From: Lachnospiraceae bacterium
GTDB lineage: Bacteria; Bacillota; Clostridia; Lachnospirales; Lachnospiraceae
Reading direction: 5' to 3'
Assembly: GCA_024684355.1 (NCBI GenBank)
Contig: JAIKXA010000095.1
Coordinates: 1-39,462, forward strand
Length of the DNA: 39,462 nucleotides
Shown here: piece by piece, positions 20,541 through 29,387 of the stretch
Layout of the letters: each line of letters begins with the position of its first letter
Position numbering within the stretch: the first letter of the stretch is position 1
The notes under the pieces: generated by a model
Database searches by the model: none
Told to the model about the DNA's origin: nothing
The model's input: the letters and a program-made list of their open reading frames with translations, nothing else
Position numbers and translations under genes: made by a program

Positions 20541-23360
20541 ATGTTTCATTTAATGCTGCAGAAAGTTCTGCATAAAAAGTGGATGGCTATCAGTTTGCTG
20601 ATAGGTAATATACTGCTTGTTGCAATAGCGGTAAGCCATCCCATGTATCAGGATGCGTCAAGAAACAGGATGCTTACTGATGAGTTCACCAATTACATGA
20701 AGGATAACAACGCATATCCCATGACGATCGATGTAAACGGACTTATCAGAAAGCAGAACGGTTTGGAGGAAACAGAGCGCATCAGGGACTTTGCCAATAC
20801 AGTAGCCGAAAAGTTCGGTGTGCCGGAAGTGGAAAAGATCCTTATGAGAAGCCTTGTATCCAGTACTGCTACACCAACTACTCTGTACAGTGCCGGCAGT
20901 AAAGAGTTTAAGCTCGTTATCGGATACATGTCTGATTTTGATAAGCATACAGAGATCGTTTCGGGTAAGATGTATTCCGATGAGATCACATCGGACGGTT
21001 ATATAGAGGCGGTTATAAGCCAGAGTGCCATGGTCGAGCATAATCTCCTTATAGGTATGGAGATAGATATGAAGACCTTAAAGTACGCCGGAAAAGATAA
21101 GGTTAAGATAAGGATCGTCGGCGTATACACTAATTCAAGCGACAACGATAATTACTGGATTAACTCACCCGGTTATTATAAAGACCATCTCATTATATCC
21201 TCGAAGGTATTTGACGATGGTTTTATGGGAGCATATACAAAATCCAACAATATCAATGAACATTGGTACACAATGCTTGATTATTCAAAACTCGATCCCC
21301 AGAGGATAGATGAGATAATCGAGATCACGGATGCTGCATATGATCAGAACAATACAGTTTATTGTAAGATGGCAGAACCTGCATACATCGGTCTTTTAAA
21401 GGATTATGCGGTTAAGGAAAAACAAATATCGGTTACACTTCTGATACTGCAGGTACCCGTTATAGTGCTTCTGTGTGCATTCCTTTTCATGATCTCAAGA
21501 CAGATGCTTGAGATGGAAGAAAACGAAATAGCTATTTTAAAGTCCAGAGGTGCCGGCAGACTTCAGATCATAAGACTGTATTTCTTCCAGTCACTGTTCT
21601 TAAGTCTTATCAGTTTCATCGTGGGGCTTCCGCTCGGAAAGTTTATATGCAGACTGCTCGGAACATCAAGTGCATTCCTGGAGTTTTCGGCAGGAAGAAG
21701 CCTGAATGTAAGATATTCCGGCGAAGCACTTTTATACGGACTTGCAGCAGTGCTTATTTCCACATTCATGACGCTGCTTCCTGTACTTAAGAAGTCAACT
21801 TCTTCGATAGTAAACGTTAAGCGCAGACGTTCAAGACAGGCTAAGCCCCTTTGGCAGAAGCTTTTCCTGGATGTGATCATGCTGGGAGTGTCCATTTACG
21901 GATATTATTCGTTCAGTTCCCGTGAAAATGAGCTTCTGGTCCAGGTTTTAAGCGGTGAGTCACTTGACCCGATCATTTTCTTAAGCTCATCACTTTTCAT
22001 ACTTGGTGCGGGACTGTTCAGCTTAAGAATTCATTCACTTTTGATACTGTTATTGTTCAAGCTCGGAAAGAGCAAGTGGAAGCCTGCAAGCTACACTTCA
22101 TTCCTGCAGCTTATACGTACGGGCGGTAAGCAGGCATTCATTATGGTATTCCTTGTACTTACCGTTGCATTCGGTATGTTTAATACCACTATCGCAAGGA
22201 CGATCCTTGCCAATGCCGAAAAGAACAACGATTACAACATCGGTGCAAACGTAGTATTACAGGAATACTGGAGAAACAACCAGGTATTTGCTTCGCATGA
22301 TCCTTCACAGAATGCCGAGCTTTCCTATACAGAGCCCGATTCGGGAAAATATAACGATATCCCGGGTGTTAAAGCCATAGCTAAGGTATATAAGACATCC
22401 GATGCTACCGTTACCGTTAACAAGAACGAGAATCCCATTACTATCATGGGCATCAATACCAAGACCTTCGGTGAGACAACCGATATGGATCCTAAGCTCC
22501 TTCAGTACAGTTATCATCAGTATCTGAACGTATTATCACAGAATTCCGATGCTGTGCTTGTATCAATGAACTTTAAGGAAAAGCTTGGTGTAAAGATCGG
22601 CGATCAGATAACATATACCATTAACGATCCGATAAAGACCGGTACGGGAACAGGTATTGTATACGGTTTCTTTGATTACTGGCCCGGATATAACAGAAAC
22701 AGCATTGTTATCGCATCGGACGGTACATCCAAGAATGAAGAGCACTATATGGTAGTGGCTCACCTTTCGGCTATCCAGGAAAAGGTTGGCGTATTCCCTT
22801 ATCAGATATGGCTCAACATGGACGGAAATACCGAACCCGTATACGAATTCATAAATGAGAGAGGCATCAAGCTTACAAGCTTTACCGATGCGGTTGAAAG
22901 AAAAGAAGCTATAGGAAGAGAGGCACTCTTCCAGGGTACAAACGGTATCCTTACCATGAGCTTCATCACCATACTGCTTATATGCGGTATCGGTTACCTT
23001 ATTTACTGGACACTGTCGATACGTTCGAGAGAACTTCTCTTCGGTATCTTCAGAGCCATGGGTATGGGAAAGAACGAAGTCATTCATATGCTAGTAAACG
23101 AGCAGGTACTTACCGGTGTGGTAGCAATCGCATTCGGTCTGGTAATAGGCTGGATATCCTCGAGGATGTACGTTCCTATCATCCAGATAGCATACTCGGC
23201 TACCGACAGGGCACTGCCGCTTGAGCTTATCACAAGAAATTCGGATATAATAAGGCTTCTTGTGATCATAGGTCTTGTATTTGTAGCATGTCTGGCAGTT
23301 CTTATCAAGCAGGTATATAACATGAAGATATCTCAGGCATTGAAGCTTGGTGAAGATTGA
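20541..23360 (+). CDS. ABC transporter permease with two FtsX-like domains
   Basis: Large ectodomains; ILKSRGAGRLQIIRLYFFQSLFLSLISFIVGLPLG and LFGIFRAMGMGKNEVIHMLVNEQVLTGVVAIAFGLVIG. Confidence 0.88.
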   Translation: MFHLMLQKVLHKKWMAISLLIGNILLVAIAVSHPMYQDASRNRMLTDEFTNYMKDNNAYPMTIDVNGLIRKQNGLEETERIRDFANTVAEKFGVPEVEKILMRSLVSSTATPTTLYSAGSKEFKLVIGYMSDFDKHTEIVSGKMYSDEITSDGYIEAVISQSAMVEHNLLIGMEIDMKTLKYAGKDKVKIRIVGVYTNSSDNDNYWINSPGYYKDHLIISSKVFDDGFMGAYTKSNNINEHWYTMLDYSKLDPQRIDEIIEITDAAYDQNNTVYCKMAEPAYIGLLKDYAVKEKQISVTLLILQVPVIVLLCAFLFMISRQMLEMEENEIAILKSRGAGRLQIIRLYFFQSLFLSLISFIVGLPLGKFICRLLGTSSAFLEFSAGRSLNVRYSGEALLYGLAAVLISTFMTLLPVLKKSTSSIVNVKRRRSRQAKPLWQKLFLDVIMLGVSIYGYYSFSSRENELLVQVLSGESLDPIIFLSSSLFILGAGLFSLRIHSLLILLLFKLGKSKWKPASYTSFLQLIRTGGKQAFIMVFLVLTVAFGMFNTTIARTILANAEKNNDYNIGANVVLQEYWRNNQVFASHDPSQNAELSYTEPDSGKYNDIPGVKAIAKVYKTSDATVTVNKNENPITIMGINTKTFGETTDMDPKLLQYSYHQYLNVLSQNSDAVLVSMNFKEKLGVKIGDQITYTINDPIKTGTGTGIVYGFFDYWPGYNRNSIVIASDGTSKNEEHYMVVAHLSAIQEKVGVFPYQIWLNMDGNTEPVYEFINERGIKLTSFTDAVERKEAIGREALFQGTNGILTMSFITILLICGIGYLIYWTLSIRSRELLFGIFRAMGMGKNEVIHMLVNEQVLTGVVAIAFGLVIGWISSRMYVPIIQIAYSATDRALPLELITRNSDIIRLLVIIGLVFVACLAVLIKQVYNMKISQALKLGED

Positions 23361-23376
23361 TAGTTTGGAGTTTAAG

Positions 23377-24075
23377 ATGAAATACATTTTAAAGACAGAA
23401 AATGTTGATAGAAGCTTCCCGATAGCGGGAAGGGAGCCTGTTCAGGTATTAAAGCAGGTTTCGGTTGAAATACCGGAGAAGAGTCTGACGATCCTTCGAG
23501 GACCTTCCGGATCAGGTAAGACAACTCTTATGAATATAATAGGTGCTCTTGATACTCCGACAGCCGGCAAGGTATTTTTTGACGGACAGGATATCACAAA
23601 GATGTCCGATTCGGAAAAAGAAAAGCTGAGACGTAAAAACATCGGCTTTGTATTCCAGTCGGTATCCCTCATCCCTATGATGACCGTGTACGAGAATGTT
23701 GAATTCAGTCTCAGGCTTTCCGGTTATCCGGATGATAAAAAGAAAAGAGTACATCAGTGCCTTAAGATGGTCGGACTGCAGAACAGAGCAGATCATATGC
23801 CTCAGGAGCTTTCCGGCGGTGAACAGCAGAGAGTTGCCATAGCCAGAGCTATAGCACATAAGCCCCGTGTGGTATTTGCCGACGAGCCTACTGCAGAGCT
23901 TGACAGCCAGACAGCCATCACTGTCGTAAACATCTTTAAAAAGCTTGTAGCCGAAGAAGGTGTTACGATAGTCATGACTACACATGATACGGGCCTGATG
24001 GATGCCGGTGATATTGTATACACCATAGAAGACGGCAGCGCATCCGGAAAGATAATCAATAAAGAGATCGAGTGA
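23377..24075 (+). CDS. ABC transporter ATP-binding protein (MacB/LolD-type)
   Basis: [43 protein letters not shown] 23377 preferred. Confidence 0.92.
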   Translation: MKYILKTENVDRSFPIAGREPVQVLKQVSVEIPEKSLTILRGPSGSGKTTLMNIIGALDTPTAGKVFFDGQDITKMSDSEKEKLRRKNIGFVFQSVSLIPMMTVYENVEFSLRLSGYPDDKKKRVHQCLKMVGLQNRADHMPQELSGGEQQRVAIARAIAHKPRVVFADEPTAELDSQTAITVVNIFKKLVAEEGVTIVMTTHDTGLMDAGDIVYTIEDGSASGKIINKEIE

Positions 24076-24089
24076 TTTCGGAGGATAAA

Positions 24090-25118
24090 ATGGGAAAATC
24101 CGATAAAAAGGTAAAAGATTTAAATAAAAGTACCGAAACCGTAACCGAAGAGAATGACAGTGCAGAGAGCATGTCAGCCATTACTTCGGATATGGCTAAC
24201 GAAGCTACCGACAATGACATCGTGACAGGCGAAAACGCTCCTATGGTGCTTGCGGAGAACCTGGTTAAGATATACAAGACTTCGGAACTTGAAGTTTTGG
24301 CTCTTCAGGGTCTTGACTTAAGAGTTGAAAAAGGCGAGCTGACAGCCATAATCGGTAACAGCGGTTCCGGTAAATCAACATTCCTTAACATGCTGGGCGG
24401 ACTTGACGAGCCCAGTGCAGGTAAGCTTTTCGTAGACGGTAAAAACCTGTTCAAGCTTACAGCCAAAGAAAAAGTTTTATATAAGAGAGACACCGTAGGT
24501 TTTGTATGGCAGAATAACGGAAGAAACCTGCTTCCGTTTATGAATGCCATGGAAAACATCATGACTCCCATGCACCTGACCAGCGAAAAGAATAAAAAGG
24601 AAAGAGCATTGGAGCTGCTTGATCTGGTAGGCATGTCTCACAGAAAATACAGCAGGATGAACCAGCTTTCGGGTGGTGAACAGCAGAGAATAGCGATAGC
24701 GATAGCTTTGGCCAATAAGCCTAAGCTGCTGCTTGCCGATGAGCCTACCGGTTCCGTAGACAGAAAGACAGCTGACTATATCTTTGATCTCTTTAAGAGA
24801 CTTAATAAGGAATACAACCAGACCATCATCATAGTTACACATGATGTAGAGCTTTCCAAGAAGGTAGCCAGAGTAGTTGCTATCAGGGACGGTAAGATAA
24901 GCAGCGAGAGAATACTGAAGGAACACTACAGTAACATCGGCAACGGCGAGATCAACTGGATGGAAGAGGAAACTCAGGACGAGTTCACCATAGTGGACAG
25001 GGCAGGCAGAATCCAGATCCCCCGCAATATGCTTGATTCTCTCGAACTCAAGGACAACAAGATAAAAGTTACCATAGATGACAGTATTATAAAACTTCAG
25101 AACCCTCAAAAAAAATAA
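24090..25118 (+). CDS. ABC transporter ATP-binding protein with N-terminal charged extension and AbrB-like C-terminal extension
   Basis: [41 protein letters not shown]-terminus [42 protein letters not shown] 24090 with cggagg SD. Confidence 0.9.
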   Translation: MGKSDKKVKDLNKSTETVTEENDSAESMSAITSDMANEATDNDIVTGENAPMVLAENLVKIYKTSELEVLALQGLDLRVEKGELTAIIGNSGSGKSTFLNMLGGLDEPSAGKLFVDGKNLFKLTAKEKVLYKRDTVGFVWQNNGRNLLPFMNAMENIMTPMHLTSEKNKKERALELLDLVGMSHRKYSRMNQLSGGEQQRIAIAIALANKPKLLLADEPTGSVDRKTADYIFDLFKRLNKEYNQTIIIVTHDVELSKKVARVVAIRDGKISSERILKEHYSNIGNGEINWMEEETQDEFTIVDRAGRIQIPRNMLDSLELKDNKIKVTIDDSIIKLQNPQKK

Positions 25119-25146
25119 TTGACATTTTGGATTTCTATGGTATAAT
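25119..25146 (+). promoter_or_regulatory. rpmF promoter, consensus hexamers
   Basis: TTGACA (25119-25124) - 16 nt - TATAAT (25141-25146). Confidence 0.8.
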
Positions 25147-25201
25147 AGCGTATGTGCGATTTTGGACGAAAACTTTAGAAAGTTTTAAGGAGGTGTGAAG
25201 A

Positions 25202-25390
25202 ATGGGAGCTATTTGCCCGAAAAACAGAACTTCAAAGGCCAGAAGAGATAGCCGTCGTGCCAACTGGAAGATGACTGCTCCGAACCTTGTAAAGTGCAGC
25301 AAGTGTGGTGCACTTATGATGCCTCACAGAGTATGTAAGGCTTGTGGATCTTATAATAAGAAGGAGATCCTTGTTAAGGAAGAAGCATAA
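25202..25390 (+). CDS. rpmF: 50S ribosomal protein L32
   Basis: GAICPKNRTSKARRDSRRANWKMTAPNLVKCSKCGALMMPHRVCKACGSYNKKEI with CxxC...CxxC zinc ribbon; SD aaggaggtg. Confidence 0.95.
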   Translation: MGAICPKNRTSKARRDSRRANWKMTAPNLVKCSKCGALMMPHRVCKACGSYNKKEILVKEEA

Positions 25391-25406
25391 ATTCTTGAAC
25401 GCATAT

Positions 25407-25430
25407 GCCGGGTTTCAGCCCGGCACTTTT
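25407..25430 (+). terminator. Putative rpmF terminator
   Basis: gccggg-tttcag-cccggc followed by acttttgc (short T-run). Confidence 0.6.
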
Positions 25431-25436
25431 GCTATA

Positions 25437-25463
25437 TGATGCACTTGTTTCATAAGTGCATCA
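25437..25463 (+). other. Perfect 10-bp stem-loop upstream of the tRNA
   Basis: tgatgcactt-gtttcat-aagtgcatca. Confidence 0.7.
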
Positions 25464-25469
25464 GTCGGT

Positions 25470-25489
25470 TCGCGCGACACTTGGCGCGA
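25470..25489 (+). other. GC-rich 6-bp stem-loop followed by pyrimidine-rich tract, just 5' of the tRNA
   Basis: tcgcgc-gacacttg-gcgcga then tttccttt. Confidence 0.5.
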
Positions 25490-25499
25490 TTTCCTTTCT

Positions 25500-25571
25500 G
25501 CACCTATAGTGGAATGGATACCACGCAAGCTTCCGAAGCTTGTACTATGGGTTCGAATCCCATTAGGTGCG
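25500..25571 (+). tRNA. tRNA-Arg (anticodon CCG); CCA not encoded
   Basis: Cloverleaf: gcaccta/taggtgc acceptor, gtgg/ccac D-stem, caagc-ttccgaa-gcttg anticodon arm, atggg-ttcgaat-cccat T-arm, discriminator g. Confidence 0.92.
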
Positions 25572-25579
25572 TTACGGTT

Positions 25580-25693
25580 CCCCTCGTAGTATCATTAGGG
25601 GATTATTTACGGGCTCTGTCCGGACAGCATCCCGACTTAATTGTCACCAAAGACAATTAAGTTCGGGAACTATCCGTCACGAGCCCTTTTTTT
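25580..25693 (+). ncRNA. Multi-stem structured region 3' of tRNA-Arg ending in a U-tract; extended terminator or small RNA
   Basis: cccct/agggg hairpin (25580-25601); outer stem gggctc (25611-25616)/gagccc (25681-25686) enclosing cgga/tccg and the long hairpin cccgacttaattgtc-accaaa-gacaattaagttcggg; then 7 T. Confidence 0.55.
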
Positions 25694-25743
25694 ATCGTGA
25701 TATGAGGCGGATTTTTTTGGTGCCATGCCCTTATTCTTTTTTC

Positions 25744-25772
25744 TTGATACTGTCCGGCGTTTGTGGTAGAAT
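25744..25772 (+). promoter_or_regulatory. Promoter upstream of the GGDEF gene
   Basis: TTGATA (25744-25749) - 17 nt - TAGAAT (25767-25772). Confidence 0.6.
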
Positions 25773-25855
25773 ATACTATGTATGATTATGCGAAGACGTT
25801 GGGGTTGATCCGCATTTTCAAAGCGTCACAATACTCATAATACGGGGTGACTTTT

Positions 25856-27283
25856 ATGAAGCTATCATTTAACATATTAAGCGGTCTTCTGGATCTTCCG
25901 AAGCCTGTCATAGTAACGATTTCCTTAAGCGTTTTTGCGGTGCTTATGCTTGCCGTATTTGTCTACTATATGTGGAGGAACCAGGAACGTTCGGCAGAGA
26001 TCGCACGCGAGGTTCAGAGCATTACAAATGAGATAGGTGCCGGAGTTGTAGAGTTTATCGCGCATGGGGACGGCTATATCACATATGCGAGCAAGGGCTT
26101 TTATAAATTTATAGGATATGAATATGAGGAGCTTAAGGAACTGTTTGACAACGGCATTTACAGGATGCTGGAGGAAAAAGATGCCGTTAATCTTAAAAGC
26201 AAAGAGATAGCAATAGGTACACATATAAAAGAAGAAGTGGCGATGAAGACCAGACAGGGTACAAAGTGGGTCATCATCTCCGGTAATGCGGTACAGAAAA
26301 AGAAAATAATCACCATCAGTGCAGTTATAGTTGATATAACGAATGAAAAACTTCTGAATGAAAAGGTGGCTCTGCAGAGAGAAAGATACAGACTGGTTAC
26401 GGAGCTCTCAAACGACGTTATTTTCGATTACGACATATCCGATGATATAATGAATATGTCGGAAAACTATAATACATTCTATATGGGGTCTACCTGCATA
26501 AAAGATTTCCTTGCCGGCGGGCATACCAACGACCCGTTTGTGGCTCCTGAGGATACGGAAAAATTCGCGGAGCTTTTCCGTATACTGGTATCAATGGGTG
26601 ACAGAGTTGATGAGCAGTTAAGGATCCAGAACATAAACGGCAATTATGTATGGTGCAGAATTATTGCGATGCCTGTTAAAGACAGCTATGGCATGGTAAA
26701 AGAGGTTATCGGTAAGATCATCAATATCGATCTTCACAAAAAAGAGCTGGCCCGTCTTGAGACCAAGGCTATGCGCGATCCTCTGACAGGTGCATTGAAT
26801 AAGGAATACACCAAGATATTTATTGAAAGATACATGGAAGAGAATCCCGATAAGAACGGTATGCTGTTTGTAGTGGATATCGATAAATTCAAGGAAGTAA
26901 ACGATACTTACGGACATATAGCGGGAGACAATGTTATTATCGAGGTTATCAAGGCTATCACCAAGTCGTTCCGTTCAAGCGATATCGTAGGACGTATAGG
27001 CGGTGACGAGTTCGTAGTATTCGCATGTAACGTTCAGAAGAAGGAAGATCAGATCAAGCAGGCCAAGAAGCTGCAGGATGTTCTGCGTCAGCCGGTAGAG
27101 TTTAACGGCAGGATCATACATAAGTCTGCAAGTATCGGTATTTCAATGTTCCCCGATCACGGCAGTACATACGAGGAGCTTGTGGAATGTGCGGACAAGG
27201 CTCTGTATGCGGTTAAGGGAAGCGGCAGGGATGCATTTATCATGTATGACGACTCAAATGAACGTGTAAAGAAGGATCTGTGA
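25856..27283 (+). CDS. Membrane-anchored PAS-GGDEF diguanylate cyclase
   Basis: N-terminal TM; two PAS-like segments; DPLTGALNKEY...DIDKFKEVNDTYGHIAGD...RSSDIVGRIGGDEF (RxxD I-site five residues before GGDEF). Confidence 0.9.
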   Translation: MKLSFNILSGLLDLPKPVIVTISLSVFAVLMLAVFVYYMWRNQERSAEIAREVQSITNEIGAGVVEFIAHGDGYITYASKGFYKFIGYEYEELKELFDNGIYRMLEEKDAVNLKSKEIAIGTHIKEEVAMKTRQGTKWVIISGNAVQKKKIITISAVIVDITNEKLLNEKVALQRERYRLVTELSNDVIFDYDISDDIMNMSENYNTFYMGSTCIKDFLAGGHTNDPFVAPEDTEKFAELFRILVSMGDRVDEQLRIQNINGNYVWCRIIAMPVKDSYGMVKEVIGKIINIDLHKKELARLETKAMRDPLTGALNKEYTKIFIERYMEENPDKNGMLFVVDIDKFKEVNDTYGHIAGDNVIIEVIKAITKSFRSSDIVGRIGGDEFVVFACNVQKKEDQIKQAKKLQDVLRQPVEFNGRIIHKSASIGISMFPDHGSTYEELVECADKALYAVKGSGRDAFIMYDDSNERVKKDL

Positions 27284-27287
27284 TCAT

Positions 27288-28412
27288 ATGTATTTTGATA
27301 ATGCGGCTACGACACGTATGGATGACAGGGTACTTGAAGCCATGCTCCCATATCTGAAAGATGCATACGGCAATGCTTCCGGCAGGTATTCGCTGGGGTA
27401 TGAAGCCAGACGTGCGGTTAATGAGGCAAGAGTTCAAGCAGCTTCCCTGATAGGGGCAGAGCCGGATGAAATATACTTTACATCCGGAGCTACCGAGAGT
27501 AATAATATAGCCCTTAAAAATGCTGAGGGTGCGCTCATCACTTCGGAAGCGGAGCATCCTTCGGTGGTAAATACGGCATTGTATTGCAAAAGCACAGGCA
27601 GGAATGCGGCTTTTGTTAAGCCTGACGTCAAAGGAAAGGTTGAACCCAAAAGTCTGGAAGAAGCTTTTAACAATACTGCAGCGGGCAGGACAAAGGACGG
27701 GCTGGTTTCAGTTATGTTTGTGAATAATGAACTGGGCACCGTAAATCCCGTAGCGGAACTGGCAGATATCGCACATTCACACGGATGGATGTTCCATACC
27801 GATGCGGTACAGGCAGCAGGGCATATCCCGACAGATGTTAAGAGTATAAAAGCCGATCTGTTAAGTATCGGCGGCCATAAGCTGTATGGCCCCAAAGGTA
27901 CCGGACTTCTCTATATAAAAAGAGGAGTAAGGATACCGGGACTTTTTAACGGCGGCTCTCAGGAACGGGGAATAATACCCGGTACCGAAAACGTCGCAGG
28001 TATAGTAGGACTGGGAAAAGCCTGTGAAATAGCAAAGCTTGAAACATCGGAAAACTTAAGAAAAGAAAAAGAGATAAGCAGCTTTATTAAAGAGGGCTTA
28101 CTTAAGACAATACCCGGTACCGTTCAAAACGGAGACGGAGAATGGATACTTAATTTTTCATTCCGAAAGGTCAACGGAACATCACTTACGCTGCGGCTTG
28201 ACATGGAAGGTATATGCGTTTCCACCGGGTCGGCATGCAGCCTGGGTACCGAGGAGATATCACATGTTTTAAGGAGCATAGGGCTTGAAAAAGCTCTTGC
28301 TGAAGGTTCGCTTCGCATCAGTATCGGGAAATACAATACAATGGATGAGGCAAAGATCCTGGTTAAAAAGATACAGAGTCTTACAGAGGAATTAAGAGTT
28401 TTTGCGGTTTAA
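27288..28412 (+). CDS. Cysteine desulfurase (NifS/IscS family, class V aminotransferase)
   Basis: MYFDNAATTRMDDRVLEAM, TSGATESNNIALK, SIGGHKLYGPKGTGLLY, STGSACSLG. Confidence 0.92.
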   Translation: MYFDNAATTRMDDRVLEAMLPYLKDAYGNASGRYSLGYEARRAVNEARVQAASLIGAEPDEIYFTSGATESNNIALKNAEGALITSEAEHPSVVNTALYCKSTGRNAAFVKPDVKGKVEPKSLEEAFNNTAAGRTKDGLVSVMFVNNELGTVNPVAELADIAHSHGWMFHTDAVQAAGHIPTDVKSIKADLLSIGGHKLYGPKGTGLLYIKRGVRIPGLFNGGSQERGIIPGTENVAGIVGLGKACEIAKLETSENLRKEKEISSFIKEGLLKTIPGTVQNGDGEWILNFSFRKVNGTSLTLRLDMEGICVSTGSACSLGTEEISHVLRSIGLEKALAEGSLRISIGKYNTMDEAKILVKKIQSLTEELRVFAV

Positions 28413-28447
28413 TATTATTTTTATGTTTATTATGGGGGAAAAGTGAT

Positions 28448-29374
28448 ATGATTAAACATGATTTTCATCTGCATTCGTTTTTTTCGACGGATTCGGAAGA
28501 AAAGCAGGAGAATATCATAGAAGAGGCTCTTGAAAGGGGCTTTGGCGGCATATGCTTTACCGACCATATGGACCTATATTTCCCTCCTGAATGTTCAAAA
28601 AAGTCCGGCGGAGACTTTACCTTCGATACGGATGAATATTATGACTGCATAATGAAGCTTAAATACAAGTACCGCAATATAATAAAGATATATTTCGGTA
28701 TGGAGATAGGTTTAAGAGACGAAGAGGATATTAAGGATAAGTGTGTAAATGAGTATAAGGAGATGATAGATAAATATCCCTTTGATTTTATCATCGGCTC
28801 TACGCACTGTCTGGAAAACATAGACCCCTACTGGGAGGAATACTGGGATGAAAGAACAGCGGAAGAAGGGCTTCGCAGATATTATGATGCCATTGATAAA
28901 AACGTTTCTGACTATGATTGTTTTGACTCCCTGGGTCATCTTGATTATCTTGTCAGGTATGTCTCACAAAGTGCGGCATTAAGAAGCTTTAAAGCAGGGC
29001 AGCCTTGCAGAAAAGCTGTGGACAGTATTGCACCTGACTTTTCCGAAAAGCGTTTTTACGGTAAATATATGTATGATCCGAAGGACTACATGGATTATAC
29101 CGACAGCATCATGAAAAAGCTGATCGATAAAGGGCGTGCCTTAGAGATCAATACGGCAGGCTTAAAGTACGGACTCGGGTTTGCACATCCGAAATTAGAG
29201 CTCCTTAAAAGGTACAGGGAGCTCGGAGGAGAGCTTATCACCATAGGTTCGGATGCCCACCGTGCGGAGCATCTTGCATATGACTTTGACAAAGTAAGAG
29301 AGCTTCTTATCAATCTGGGATACAGGTATTATTTTATATATAACAACAGAAAGCCTGAAGGAAATCTGCTTTAG
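28448..29374 (+). CDS. PHP-domain histidinol-phosphatase family protein (HisJ-like)
   Basis: HDFHLHSFFSTDSEE, CFTDHMD, IIGSTHCLE, ITIGSDAHRAEHL. Confidence 0.85.
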   Translation: MIKHDFHLHSFFSTDSEEKQENIIEEALERGFGGICFTDHMDLYFPPECSKKSGGDFTFDTDEYYDCIMKLKYKYRNIIKIYFGMEIGLRDEEDIKDKCVNEYKEMIDKYPFDFIIGSTHCLENIDPYWEEYWDERTAEEGLRRYYDAIDKNVSDYDCFDSLGHLDYLVRYVSQSAALRSFKAGQPCRKAVDSIAPDFSEKRFYGKYMYDPKDYMDYTDSIMKKLIDKGRALEINTAGLKYGLGFAHPKLELLKRYRELGGELITIGSDAHRAEHLAYDFDKVRELLINLGYRYYFIYNNRKPEGNLL

Positions 29375-29387
29375 GCGAGGTAACATC

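Noticed and set aside
25436-25660. ORF 25436..25660 (+) and 25567..25785 (+)
   Set aside because: They overlap tRNA-Arg and the structured RNA region; no SD or recognisable protein
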